Origin: Streptomyces niveus
GTDB taxonomy: Bacteria > Actinomycetota > Actinomycetes > Streptomycetales > Streptomycetaceae
Direction of reading: 5' to 3'
Length of the DNA: 42,892 nt
Assembly: GCF_001723055.1 (NCBI RefSeq)
Contig: NZ_MDCR01000287.1
Location: 1 to 42,892 of the forward strand
Shown here: positions 1 to 7,713 of the stretch, one piece after another
Layout: every line of letters starts with the position of its first letter
How positions within the stretch are numbered: the stretch's first letter is position 1
The notes under the pieces: model-generated
Told to the model about the DNA's origin: nothing
Seen by the model: the letters and a program-made list of their open reading frames with translations, nothing else
Databases searched by the model: none
Translations under genes and position numbers: made by a program

Positions 1-137
1 CGATCGCCTGGGCGATGTTCCTGATCCTCGTGCTCGCCTTCGTCCTCCAGCGCGTCGTCAAGGGTGTCACGTCGCGCCGGACGCGGGCCACGGGCCCGAC
101 GAAGAACACCAAGTCCACGCCGTCCGCCACGTCCTGA
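1..137 (+). CDS. cebF: Sugar ABC transporter permease, C-terminal end (partial, CebF-like)
   Basis: The open frame enters from the left edge (first full codon at base 3) and stops with TGA at 135-137. About 44 residues are visible: a last hydrophobic helix (AWAMFLILVLAFVLQRVV) followed by a basic Thr/Ser-rich cytoplasmic tail. The stop lies 18 bases before a CebG-like permease and upstream of a GH1 beta-glucosidase, the order cebE-cebF-cebG-bglC known for cellobiose uptake in Streptomyces. The identity as the first permease (CebF) is inferred from this context, because too little of the protein is present to show a transport motif. Confidence 0.7.
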   Translation, partial: IAWAMFLILVLAFVLQRVVKGVTSRRTRATGPTKNTKSTPSATS

Positions 138-155
138 CCAGGGAGCAGCAGCCGC

Positions 156-1085
156 ATGACCATCGACACCGCACCCGTCCGGGCGGACGCGCACGACCAC
201 GCGCACAAGGCGCCGGCCTCCACCGACCGCCGCCGGATCCGCCGCGCGCTGCGCCCCGGCGCCGGCCGCACCCACCACGCCGGACCGCTCGCCTATCTCC
301 TGCTCGGCATCGCCGCGCTCGTCTCGCTCTTCCCGCTGTACTGGACGGTGGTGGCCGCCTCCACCGACAACACCCGTGTGGCGCAGACCCCGCCGCCCTT
401 CCTGCCGGGCCCCAACCTCCTCAAGAACCTCGGCATCGCCTGGCAGGACGCGGCCCTGGGCAAGGCGATGCTCAACAGCCTGATCGTGGCCGGCGTCATC
501 GCGCTGTCGACGGTCTTCTTCGCCACCCTGGCCGGCTTCGCCTTCGCCAAGCTGCGCTTCCGGGGACGCAACCTCCTGCTGCTGCTGGTCATCGGGACGA
601 TGATGGTGCCGCCGCAGCTCGGAGTCGTACCCCTGTTCATGATGATGGCCGACCTGGGCTGGGGGCAGACACTCCCGTCGGTCATCTTCCCGACACTCGT
701 CAGCGCCGTCGGGGTGTTCTTCATGCGGCAGTACCTCAAGGAGGCCCTGCCCGACGAACTCATCGAGGCGGGGCGCCTGGACGGCGCGCACTCGCTCCGT
801 ATCTTCTGGAGCATCGTGCTGCCGATCGCCCGGCCGCCCATGGCCGTCCTCTTCATGATCACGTTCGTGCACGCGTGGAACGACTTCTTCTGGCCGTTCA
901 TCGCGCTCGACATGACCAACCCCACGGTCCCCGTCGCCCTCACCCAACTCAGCGCGGGCTATGTGCGCGACCAGTCCGTGATCATGGCGGGCGCGCTCCT
1001 CGGCACCCTGCCGCTGCTGGCGATGTTCGTCGTCTTCGGCCGCCAGATAGTCGGCGGAATCATGCAGGGAGCGGTCAAGGGCTGA
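156..1085 (+). CDS. cebG: Carbohydrate ABC transporter permease (CebG-like)
   Basis: A 309-residue inner-membrane permease of the MalG/CebG type. About 45 N-terminal cytoplasmic residues rich in His and Arg precede six predicted helices, the first being AYLLLGIAALVSLFPLYWTV. The EAA loop that contacts the ATPase is visible as LIEAGRLDGAHSLRIFWSIV. The ATG is preceded by GGGAGCAG and lies 18 bases after the first permease, so the two are co-transcribed. The downstream GH1 gene supports uptake of cellobiose or other cello-oligosaccharides. No ATPase gene is adjacent, which is normal because Streptomyces sugar importers share the MsiK ATPase. The family is sure; the cellobiose specificity rests on gene order and similarity to the known Ceb system. 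Confidence 0.88.
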   Translation: MTIDTAPVRADAHDHAHKAPASTDRRRIRRALRPGAGRTHHAGPLAYLLLGIAALVSLFPLYWTVVAASTDNTRVAQTPPPFLPGPNLLKNLGIAWQDAALGKAMLNSLIVAGVIALSTVFFATLAGFAFAKLRFRGRNLLLLLVIGTMMVPPQLGVVPLFMMMADLGWGQTLPSVIFPTLVSAVGVFFMRQYLKEALPDELIEAGRLDGAHSLRIFWSIVLPIARPPMAVLFMITFVHAWNDFFWPFIALDMTNPTVPVALTQLSAGYVRDQSVIMAGALLGTLPLLAMFVVFGRQIVGGIMQGAVKG

Positions 1086-1167
1086 CCCTCCCGCCGCCCC
1101 CGCGCCCCGCGCCTCCCCGGTAACACCCAGCACACGGAACACAGTTCAACTCCTGAAAGGGACCCTC

Positions 1168-2700
1168 GTGGCCACATCCCCCTCCGTACGAGTCTTTCCG
1201 CCCGAGTTCCTCTGGGGCACCGCGACTGCCGCCTACCAGATCGAGGGCGCCGCACGGGAAGCCGGCCGCACCCCCTCCATCTGGGACGTCTACTCGCGGA
1301 CCCCCGGCAAGGTCCGCAACGGCGACACCGGCGACATCGCCGCCGACCACTACCACCGCTGGCGCGAGGACACCGCCCTCATGTCGGACCTCGGCGTCGG
1401 CGCCTACCGCTTCTCGGTGTCCTGGCCGCGCGTCCAGCCCACCGGCAGCGGCCCCGCCTCCCAAGAAGGACTCGACTTCTACCGCCGCCTCACCGACGAC
1501 CTGCTCACCAAGGGCATCGAACCGGTCGTCACCCTCTACCACTGGGACCTTCCCCAGCACCTGGAGGAGGCGGGAGGCTGGCCCGAGCGCCGTACGGCGG
1601 AACACTTCGCCGAGTACGCGGCCCTCGTCGCCGACGCGCTCGGCGACCGCGTCAAGACCTGGACCACGCTCAACGAGCCCTGGTGCAGCGCGTTCCTGGG
1701 TTACGGCTCCGGGGTGCACGCCCCAGGACGTACCGACCCCGTCGACGCCCTGCGCGCCGCCCACCATCTCAACCTCGGCCACGGACTCGCCGTCCAGGCG
1801 CTGCGCGAGCGGCTCCCGGCGGACGCGCGGCTGTCCGTCACGCTCAACCTCCACCTCGTACGGCCCCTGACCGACAGCGAGGCGGACCGCGACGCGGCCC
1901 GCCGGATCGACGGGCTCGCCAACCGGGTCTTCACCGGACCGATGCTGGAGGGCGCGTACCCCGAGGACGTCGTGGCCGACACCTCGTCGCTCACCGACTG
2001 GTCCTTCGTCCAGGACGGAGACCCGGCGCTCATCCACCGGCCGCTGGACTTCCTCGGCGTCAACTACTACTCGCCGACGCTCGTCTCCCATCACGAGGGG
2101 CCGCCCGCCCACGGTTCGGACGGCCACGGCGCCAGCGAACACAGCCCCTGGCCGGCCGCCGACAATGTCGCCTTCCACCAGACGCCGGGCCCCCGGACGG
2201 CAATGGGCTGGACGATCGACTCGCAGGGCCTGTACGAGTTGCTGATGCGGGTACGCGCGGACCACCCGGAACTGCCGCTGATGATCACCGAGAACGGCGC
2301 GGCGTTCGACGACTACGCCAATCCCGACGGCGAGGTCCACGACCCGGAGCGCATCGACTACCTGCGCGACCATCTCGCCGCCGTGCACAGCGCGATCGAG
2401 TCGGGAGCCGACGTACGCGGCTACTTCCTGTGGTCGCTGCTCGACAACTACGAGTGGGGCTACGGCTACAGCAGGCGCTTCGGCGCGGTGTACGTCGACT
2501 ACGCCACCCAGCGGCGTATCCCCAAGTCCAGCGCGCACTGGTACGCGAAGCTGACGCGCAGCGGCAGTCTGGCGGCGGGCGGCGACGGGTCTCAGGCGGG
2601 CGCCGACGGGTCTCACGCGGGCGGCGCCGAGGCCGGGGCCGGTTCGGTGGTGGCCGCCGGTGCGGGTGATGTGGTCGACGCCGGAGAGGGCGTTCGGTAG
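1168..2700 (+). CDS. bglC: GH1 beta-glucosidase (BglC-like)
   Basis: A 510-residue GH1 family enzyme that hydrolyses cellobiose or aryl beta-glucosides. It has no signal peptide and so is cytosolic, acting on imported sugar. Visible motifs are the N-terminal FLWGTATAAYQIEGA, the acid/base Glu170 in TLNEPW and the nucleophile Glu375 in ITENGA. The GTG start follows AAGGGA at good spacing, 82 bases after cebG, so it likely belongs to the ceb operon. GH1 enzymes usually end near the KLTRSG segment (about residue 463). This one carries about 45 extra Gly/Ala/Asp-rich residues, encoded partly by a 21-bp tandem repeat (2581-2622) and overlapping the 3-prime end of the opposite MFS gene by 88 bp. 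The extension is probably disordered and non-catalytic. Confidence 0.93.
   Translation: MATSPSVRVFPPEFLWGTATAAYQIEGAAREAGRTPSIWDVYSRTPGKVRNGDTGDIAADHYHRWREDTALMSDLGVGAYRFSVSWPRVQPTGSGPASQEGLDFYRRLTDDLLTKGIEPVVTLYHWDLPQHLEEAGGWPERRTAEHFAEYAALVADALGDRVKTWTTLNEPWCSAFLGYGSGVHAPGRTDPVDALRAAHHLNLGHGLAVQALRERLPADARLSVTLNLHLVRPLTDSEADRDAARRIDGLANRVFTGPMLEGAYPEDVVADTSSLTDWSFVQDGDPALIHRPLDFLGVNYYSPTLVSHHEGPPAHGSDGHGASEHSPWPAADNVAFHQTPGPRTAMGWTIDSQGLYELLMRVRADHPELPLMITENGAAFDDYANPDGEVHDPERIDYLRDHLAAVHSAIESGADVRGYFLWSLLDNYEWGYGYSRRFGAVYVDYATQRRIPKSSAHWYAKLTRSGSLAAGGDGSQAGADGSHAGGAEAGAGSVVAAGAGDVVDAGEGVR
2581..2622 (+). repeat. Two-copy 21-bp tandem repeat in the bglC tail
   Basis: Positions 2581-2601 and 2602-2622 are near-identical 21-mers around the shared core GACGGGTCTCA, with two differences. 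In frame they encode GDGSQAG and ADGSHAG. They sit in the C-terminal extension of the GH1 enzyme and reach the stop codon of the convergent MFS gene at 2613, so repeat slippage could alter the tail of one protein and the end of the other. Confidence 0.75.
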
Positions 2701-3914
2701 GCGCGGAGGGGGCCGTTGACCACCGCCACGACGGCGATCGCCAGCGTGGCGGTGAGGCCGCCGGAGACCAGGGAGAAGGGAGCGGAGGTCGCCGAAGCGA
2801 CCAGGCCGCCACGGAAGTTGCCGAGTTCCGGGCCCGCGACGCCGATGACATGTTCCACGGAGGAGACCCGCCCCCGGTACGCGTCCGGGGTCTCCAACTG
2901 GACCAGCGCGCTCCGGGTGACCACGGACACCGTGTCGGCGGCCCCGGCCACGGCCAGACAGCCGAGCGCCAGCCACAGCGGCCCGGCCAGACCGAACCCG
3001 GCCAGCGCCAGACCCCAGACTCCGGCGGCGCTCAGCTGGACGAGGCCGGCGCGGCGTCGGCGGGTCACCGTGCCGGAGAGCAGGCCGGCCGTGATCCCGC
3101 CGACCGCGACGGCCGACAGGAAGAACCCGAGGGTTCGCGGGTCGCCGCCGAACCGGGCCTCGTTGACCAGCGGGAAGAGCGCGATCGGCATGGCGAGCAG
3201 CGTCGCCGACAGATCGGTGGCCATCATCCCCCACAGGGTGGGGCGTTGCAGGACGATCCGCCAACCGCCGCGCTGCGCCCGGCGTTTACCGTCCGGCGCG
3301 CCGGTGCGCTCGGGGCGCATCGGTGGGAGGCGGATCACCGAGAGCATCGAGATCGCGACGGCCACGGCCTGGGCGGCGTACGCGGCGGGGAAGTCCCAGC
3401 GGGCGATGACCAGCCCGGCCAGCGCGGGCCCGGCCAGCATCGCCGCCTGGAAGGAGATGTTGCTCAGCGCGAGCCCGGCCGCGACCTGGTCGGGCGGCAG
3501 CAGCCGGACCGGGAAGGTCCGCCGGGCGGGCGCGCCGAGCGCGCCGCACGCGGCCCCCGTGGCGACGAGGGCGAGCAGCACCACGACGTTCCGGTTGCCC
3601 GCCAGGGCCTGGGCGCACAGCCCGGCGGCGGCCAGCAGTTGGCCGCCGGTCGAGACCCGTACGACCGTGCGGCGGTCGACGGCGTCGGCCAGCGTTCCGC
3701 CGACCAGCCCGAACAACAGCGTCGCGACACCGGTGACCAGCCCGATCGCACCGGTGCCCACCGGACTGCCGGTCAGCTCCCAGACCTGGGCCAGCACCGC
3801 CACCGTGGCTATCTGACCGCCGAGCTGGGAGGCCAGGGAGCCGATCCACAGGTCCCGGAACGGCCGGCTGCTTCGCATCGGACGCGTGTCGATGAACCCT
3901 CCGCGCCCCTTCAC
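2613..3914 (-). CDS. MFS transporter (MFS_3 / EntS-like efflux)
   Basis: A 433-residue major facilitator protein of the EntS-like MFS_3 group, likely exporting a small molecule by proton antiport. About twelve hydrophobic segments are seen, with the motif-A-like loop GGTLADAVDRRTVVR after helix 2 and a central basic loop (about residues 195-215). The GTG start overlaps the TGA of the upstream MarR gene (GTGA at 3914-3911), which implies translational coupling. A second possible start is the Met at residue 13 (MRSSRPF). The last 30 residues are Ala/Pro/Thr-rich and overlap bglC on the other strand. MarR-MFS pairs usually serve drug or phenolic-compound efflux; the substrate cannot be read from the sequence. 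Confidence 0.9.
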   Translation of the reverse strand: MKGRGGFIDTRPMRSSRPFRDLWIGSLASQLGGQIATVAVLAQVWELTGSPVGTGAIGLVTGVATLLFGLVGGTLADAVDRRTVVRVSTGGQLLAAAGLCAQALAGNRNVVVLLALVATGAACGALGAPARRTFPVRLLPPDQVAAGLALSNISFQAAMLAGPALAGLVIARWDFPAAYAAQAVAVAISMLSVIRLPPMRPERTGAPDGKRRAQRGGWRIVLQRPTLWGMMATDLSATLLAMPIALFPLVNEARFGGDPRTLGFFLSAVAVGGITAGLLSGTVTRRRRAGLVQLSAAGVWGLALAGFGLAGPLWLALGCLAVAGAADTVSVVTRSALVQLETPDAYRGRVSSVEHVIGVAGPELGNFRGGLVASATSAPFSLVSGGLTATLAIAVVAVVNGPLRAYRTPSPASTTSPAPAATTEPAPASAPPA

Positions 3915-4396
3915 CGCGGCTCCACCAGATGGTCGAGGATCCGCTGCCGCATCGACCGCCGGTCCAGGGCCTGCCGCAGTTCATCGACCACGGCGGTCAG
4001 CGCGTACGGGATCTCGGCGTCCAGCTCGGCGACCGTGGCGTGGGTGGCACGCCACTCGGCTTCCAGGAACGGTACGAGCGACCGCCCGCGCTCCGTCAGA
4101 TCGATCCGCCGGGTCCGGGCGTCGGGCCCCGGTTCGGAGGTCACCAGCCCCTCCTTGCGCATGGCGGTGAGGGTCTGGCTGAGGGCGGAGTGCGACCGGT
4201 TCAGGGACTCGGCGAGTTCACGGATGGTGAGCGGTCCGCTGTGCGCGAGCCGGATCAGCGGATAGGCGAACCGGGGCCGTACGCCTTCGATGCCGCGCGA
4301 GACGTAGACCTGCTCGATCTCGGCGTCCATGGCGGCGAGGAGGGTGTGCAGCGGCTGCCAGGGGTCGGGCAGCGTGGTGGGATCGGAAGATGTCAC
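3911..4396 (-). CDS. MarR family transcriptional regulator
   Basis: A 161-residue winged-helix repressor. The core reads PLTIRELAESLNRSHSALSQTLTAMRKEGLV (quoted in part: helix-turn-helix from PLTIREL to LVTSEP), followed by the wing RTRRIDLTERG, all classic MarR features. The chosen start is the GTG at 4396 (VTSSDPTT), because a TATATT -10 element sits 6 bases upstream and suggests a leaderless transcript. The frame stays open further upstream, but that part would run through the promoter. It ends in a GTGA overlap with the MFS gene it presumably represses. The palindromes just upstream (4397-4436) are likely its own operator. The ligand is unknown. Confidence 0.9.
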   Translation of the reverse strand: MTSSDPTTLPDPWQPLHTLLAAMDAEIEQVYVSRGIEGVRPRFAYPLIRLAHSGPLTIRELAESLNRSHSALSQTLTAMRKEGLVTSEPGPDARTRRIDLTERGRSLVPFLEAEWRATHATVAELDAEIPYALTAVVDELRQALDRRSMRQRILDHLVEPR

Positions 4397-4436
4397 AGCG
4401 CTAATATAACAGCGCGGTGATAAATCACGCGGTGAT
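4397..4436 (-). promoter_or_regulatory. MarR-MFS operon promoter and operator
   Basis: This AT-rich patch in a GC-rich genome contains a -10 hexamer TATATT (4408-4403 on the minus strand), 6 bases before the MarR GTG. It also has two symmetric elements: GCGCT-N8-AGCGC around the -10, and CGCGTGAT-TT-ATCACCGCG upstream. The 9-mer ATCACCGCG occurs twice. No convincing -35 is visible. This fits an autorepressed, leaderless MarR promoter. Confidence 0.65.
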
Positions 4437-4464
4437 TGTTCCGCCGCCGTCTCCCGCCTGCGCC

Positions 4465-5292
4465 TCAGCTGTCGAAGTCCGTGTCCCGCGCCACGTCCTC
4501 CCACGCCGCGATCTCCGCGCGGACAGCGTCGAGATGGCCGGTCACCGCGTCGACCGCGTCCGGGCCCAGGGGCAGCCGCAGCGGCGTCCGCTCGGCGGCC
4601 AGCGCCGTCAGGATCGCGGCGGCGGCCTTGGCCGGGTCGCCCGGCTGCGTACCGTCCACCGTCGCGGCCATCCGCCGCGTCGGGCCCACCGTGTCCGCGT
4701 ACGCCTCGATCTCCGTGCTCAGGCTCTTGCCGCCGAACAGCCCCGTACGGAACGCGCCCGGCTCCACCACCAGCACCTTGATGCCCAGCGGCCCGACCTC
4801 GTCGGCCAGCGCCTCGGACATGCCCTCCAGGGCGAACTTCGTGGCGCTGTAGGCGGCGAAGCCCGCGAAGGACATCTGTCCGCCCATGCTGCTGAGCTGC
4901 ACGATCGCACCCGAGCGGCGGGCCCGCATGTGCGGGAGCACGGCGCGGGTCAGCGCCGCCGGGCCGAAGACATGGACCTCGAACAGCGCGCGCAGCTCCT
5001 CGTCCGTGGTCTCCTCCAGGGCCCCGACATGTGTCCGGCCCGCGTTGTTGACGAGGACGTCGATCCGGCCGTGCCGGGCGGCCACGTCCGCCACCACCGC
5101 GTCGATCCGCGCCGTGTCGGTGACGTCCAGCCGGACCGGCTCGACCTGGTCGGGGTGGCGCGCGACCAGATCGTCCAGCGTCCCCGTACGACGGGCCGTA
5201 GCGACGACGGTGTCACCCGCGGCCACCGCCGCCTCGGTGATCGCGCGTCCGAAACCGCTGTTCGCGCCGGTGACCAGCCATACCCTGCTCAT
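4465..5292 (-). CDS. SDR family NAD(P)-dependent oxidoreductase
   Basis: A 275-residue classical short-chain dehydrogenase/reductase. The cofactor loop TGANSGFG lies at residues 8-15, NNAG follows at about 90, the serine of the triad is in QLSSMGG, and the catalytic pair is YSATKFALEG (Tyr-x3-Lys). The start is the ATG at 5292 (MSRVWLVTG), preceded by AGGAG. It is transcribed away from a LysR gene across 107 bp holding a perfect LysR-type box, so it is the likely target of that regulator. SDRs of this subgroup (SDR5-like) reduce or oxidise assorted carbonyls and alcohols; the substrate is unknown. Confidence 0.93.
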   Translation of the reverse strand: MSRVWLVTGANSGFGRAITEAAVAAGDTVVATARRTGTLDDLVARHPDQVEPVRLDVTDTARIDAVVADVAARHGRIDVLVNNAGRTHVGALEETTDEELRALFEVHVFGPAALTRAVLPHMRARRSGAIVQLSSMGGQMSFAGFAAYSATKFALEGMSEALADEVGPLGIKVLVVEPGAFRTGLFGGKSLSTEIEAYADTVGPTRRMAATVDGTQPGDPAKAAAAILTALAAERTPLRLPLGPDAVDAVTGHLDAVRAEIAAWEDVARDTDFDS

Positions 5293-5386
5293 GCCGTACT
5301 CCTCGGTCGATGGGGCCCGTCCGTCGGTGGGGCCCGCACATACGAGCCTGCGCCCGGACGCCCTCGCGGGTCCAAGACCCTCCGTG

Positions 5387-5401
5387 ATAACCATTGGTTA
5401 T
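5387..5401. promoter_or_regulatory. LysR box (T-N11-A palindrome) overlapping the lysR start codon
   Basis: ATAACCATTGGTTAT is a perfect inverted repeat, 7 bp arms around one base, with the T-N11-A spacing typical of LysR-type regulators. Its last two bases are the first two of the LysR ATG (5400-5402). A bound regulator would therefore cover its own translation start, consistent with tight autorepression, and the site is about 95 bp upstream of the SDR gene it may activate. Confidence 0.8.
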
Positions 5402-6299
5402 GGACGTGCACGGCCGGGACCTCCGCTACTTCGTCGCCGTGGCGGAGGAGCTCCACTTCACGCGCGCCGCCGAGCGCCTCTTCGTCTCGCAGCCCGCCCT
5501 CAGCAAGCAACTCCGGATGCTGGAGCGGACACTCGGCGCGCCGCTGTTCGACCGGGACCGGCACGGCGTACGGCTCACGAGCGCGGGCGCGGCGCTCCTG
5601 CCGCACGCCCGGCGGGTACTGGCCGACTGGGACACGGGCCTCGTCGCGTTCGAGGAGGCGAAGGCCGCGCAGCGGGCCACGCTGGCCGTCGGGATGAGCA
5701 CCAGTCCGGGCCGGGGCGGCATGCTGCCCGCGATCAGATCACGCTTCACCGCCGCCCACCCGGAGGCCGCGCTGACGCTCCACCAGGTCAACTGGTCCGA
5801 CACGACGGCCGGACTCGGCGACGGCGCGAGCGACGTGGCCTTCGTCTGGCTGCCGCTGCCCGACGGCGCCCGCTACCGCTGGACCGTGATGGCCGAAGAG
5901 CCCCGGCTGGTGGCGATGGCCGAGTCGCACCGCCTCGCGGCGCGCGAGACCGTCGACTTCGCCGACCTGCTGGACGAGCCGTTCCTCGCGCTGCCCGAGA
6001 GCGCCGGACCACTGCGCGACCACTGGCTCGCCACCGACGCCCGCGACGGCCGGCCCCCGGTGATCGGCGCGGAGATCGCGAGTCCCGACGAGACGTACGA
6101 AGCCCTCGTGGACGGGCTCGGTGTCTGTCTGCTCGCCGCCGGGAACGCACCCCTGGTGGCACGCGCGGGCGTCGTCACCCGGCCGGTCGCCGGCCTCTCG
6201 CCCGCCCAACTCGCCCTGGCCTGGCGGGCGGACGACACCCGCCCACTCGTACGCGCCTATGTGGAGGCGGCACGCGCGACGCACGGGACGACCGCGTGA
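5400..6299 (+). CDS. LysR family transcriptional regulator
   Basis: A 299-residue LysR regulator. The winged HTH (residues 1-60) contains LRYFVAVAEELHFTRAAERL and QPALSKQLRMLE, and is followed by a periplasmic-binding-protein-like effector domain (about 90-295). The ATG at 5400 is chosen; an in-frame TTG six bases earlier is possible. The start is embedded in the LysR box at 5387-5401 and there is no good ribosome-binding site before it, so a leaderless transcript is likely. The gene diverges from the SDR and ends in a GTGA overlap with the downstream HAD hydrolase, implying one transcript. The effector is unknown. Confidence 0.93.
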   Translation: MDVHGRDLRYFVAVAEELHFTRAAERLFVSQPALSKQLRMLERTLGAPLFDRDRHGVRLTSAGAALLPHARRVLADWDTGLVAFEEAKAAQRATLAVGMSTSPGRGGMLPAIRSRFTAAHPEAALTLHQVNWSDTTAGLGDGASDVAFVWLPLPDGARYRWTVMAEEPRLVAMAESHRLAARETVDFADLLDEPFLALPESAGPLRDHWLATDARDGRPPVIGAEIASPDETYEALVDGLGVCLLAAGNAPLVARAGVVTRPVAGLSPAQLALAWRADDTRPLVRAYVEAARATHGTTA

Positions 6300-6943
6300 C
6301 GGCGAACCCGCGCGGCACGCGCCTCCCGCCCTTCGACGCCGTGCTGTGCGACCTCGACGGCGTCATCCGCTTCTACGACACCTCCGAGGTGACACGCCTC
6401 GAACGGGCGGCGGGACTCCCCGAAGGCACCACCGCGTCCGTCGGCTACGCCCCGGAGAACGATCTGCCCCTGCTGCTCGGGCGGATCACCCGCGAACAGT
6501 GGGCGGACTCGATCGTCCAGGGACTTCTGCCACGCGTGTCGCCGTACGAGGCCGAGGCCCTGGCACTGGCGTTCACCACCGCGGACTTCCGTGCCGACGA
6601 GACCGTCGTCGGCCTGCTCCGGCGCGTCCGGGACCACTGCCCGCTGGTGCTGGTCACCAACGCCACGCGCTGGCTCGACGAGGACCTGCGCCGCCTCGGG
6701 CTGACCGGCCTCGCGCACAGCGTCGTCAACAGCTCCCACGTGGGCGTGGCCAAACCGGACCCCCGCATCTACGAGATCGCCGTCCGGCGCGCGGGCGTGC
6801 CCCCGGACCGGTGCCTCTTCGTGGACGACCGGCAGGAGAACGTGGACGCCGCCGTCGCGCTCGGCATGACCGGTGTCCTTCACCGCGACGCAGCCGGTCT
6901 GGGGGCGGCGCTCGCCGCCGCCCTCGGCCACTGGGCGGGCTGA
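6296..6943 (+). CDS. HAD-IA family hydrolase
   Basis: A 215-residue haloacid-dehalogenase-type phosphatase. Motif I is CDLDGVIRFYDT (nucleophile Asp in DLDG), motif II is LVTNATRW, motif III is the lysine of VAKPDPRIYEIA, and motif IV is LFVDDRQENVDAA. The GTG start overlaps the TGA of the LysR gene (GTGA), fixing the start and showing coupling. The protein most resembles HAD-superfamily phosphatases acting on small phosphorylated metabolites. The last codons form one arm of a terminator hairpin. The substrate is not predictable. Confidence 0.9.
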   Translation: MTANPRGTRLPPFDAVLCDLDGVIRFYDTSEVTRLERAAGLPEGTTASVGYAPENDLPLLLGRITREQWADSIVQGLLPRVSPYEAEALALAFTTADFRADETVVGLLRRVRDHCPLVLVTNATRWLDEDLRRLGLTGLAHSVVNSSHVGVAKPDPRIYEIAVRRAGVPPDRCLFVDDRQENVDAAVALGMTGVLHRDAAGLGAALAAALGHWAG

Positions 6944-6961
6944 CCGGCCCGCCCAGTGGCC
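6926..6961. terminator. Bidirectional terminator hairpin between HAD and methyltransferase genes
   Basis: A perfect 15-bp stem (GGCCACTGGGCGGGC with its complement at 6947-6961) encloses a 6-base loop holding the HAD stop codon. The left arm is coding sequence. It lies between convergent genes and would serve both strands; no U tract follows, as usual in Streptomyces. Confidence 0.75.
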
Positions 6962-6970
6962 CCGCGCTCC

Positions 6971-7666
6971 TCACACCGCGCGGCGGCGGACCTTCACGGC
7001 GTTGTCCGTACGTGTGCCCGGCCGGCCGTCGGGGCGGGTCTGGATCCGCTCGTGCTCCTCGCTGAGCAGCACCTCCCACTCCCCGTCGGGCAGTTGGAGC
7101 GAGGCGACGACCTCGTCCGGCGTGGGCAGGTGCACCTCGGGGTGGGGGAGTGGCTCCCAGGACGGCAGCCCCGCGTGCCCGACGATCAGCAGCACCCCGC
7201 CGGGTGCGACGGCAGCCGCGGCGGCCCGCAGGATCTCCTCGCGCGGCATGTCGCCCGGTGTGTGCAGGAAGTGCGTGGAGACCAGGTCGAACGTCCCGGC
7301 GGGGAAGGAGACCCCCAGGTCGTGCCGCTGCCAGTCGATACGGTCGGCGACACCCCCGGCCGCGTCGGCCGCGTGCCGCCGCGCCTTGTCGAGAGCCACC
7401 CCGGAGATGTCGCTGGCCGTGACCCGCCAGCCCCGGGCGGCGAGCCAGATCGCGTCGGCCCCCTCGCCGCACCCCAGGTCCAGCGCCCGGCCGGGCCGCA
7501 TACCGGTCACCTCGCGGACGAGGACCGTGTTCGGGTTCCCGCTCCAGACGCGGTCGCTCTCGCCGTAACGCGAGTCCCAGAACTCCTCCGTCGTACCGCC
7601 GTCCGTCCCGTCCGTCCCGCCAGTCTCCTGGGTGCCGTTGTCCGTCGAGGTGTGGCCGTGGGTCAT
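6971..7666 (-). CDS. Class I SAM-dependent methyltransferase (TehB/UbiE-like)
   Basis: A 231-residue methyltransferase. The lead motif FWDSRYGESDRVWSGNPN is followed by the SAM-binding motif I ALDLGCGEGADAIWLA and the acidic motif VTASDISGVALDKAR. This pattern is seen in TehB and thiopurine-methyltransferase-like enzymes that methylate small toxic molecules. The ATG at 7666 has a strong GGAG 9-10 bases upstream. A GTG at 7717, overlapping the stop of the upstream gene, would add 17 residues. The gene is 47 bp downstream of the FAD oxidoreductase and probably co-transcribed with it under the divergent XRE-cupin regulator. Confidence 0.9.
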   Translation of the reverse strand: MTHGHTSTDNGTQETGGTDGTDGGTTEEFWDSRYGESDRVWSGNPNTVLVREVTGMRPGRALDLGCGEGADAIWLAARGWRVTASDISGVALDKARRHAADAAGGVADRIDWQRHDLGVSFPAGTFDLVSTHFLHTPGDMPREEILRAAAAAVAPGGVLLIVGHAGLPSWEPLPHPEVHLPTPDEVVASLQLPDGEWEVLLSEEHERIQTRPDGRPGTRTDNAVKVRRRAV

Positions 7667-7713
7667 TACCGCTTCTCCTTCGCCGAGTTGGTCCCGCGCA
7701 CTGTCTTCGCCGC

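Noticed and set aside
1060..1170. Possible CebR operator before bglC (GGGAGCGGTC around 1068).
   Set aside because: Only the left half matches TGGGAGCGCTCCCA and it lies in the end of cebG, so I do not call it.
1075..3264. A 729-codon open frame on the minus strand opposite the GH1 gene and MFS end.
   Set aside because: It is antisense to a gene with clear GH1 catalytic motifs; its translation is Arg/Gly/Pro-rich low complexity with no family motif, the usual effect of high-GC third positions.
4886..6295. Upstream extension of the HAD hydrolase frame.
   Set aside because: It overlaps the SDR and LysR genes and is compositionally biased; the GTG at 6296 overlapping the LysR stop gives a normal HAD protein.
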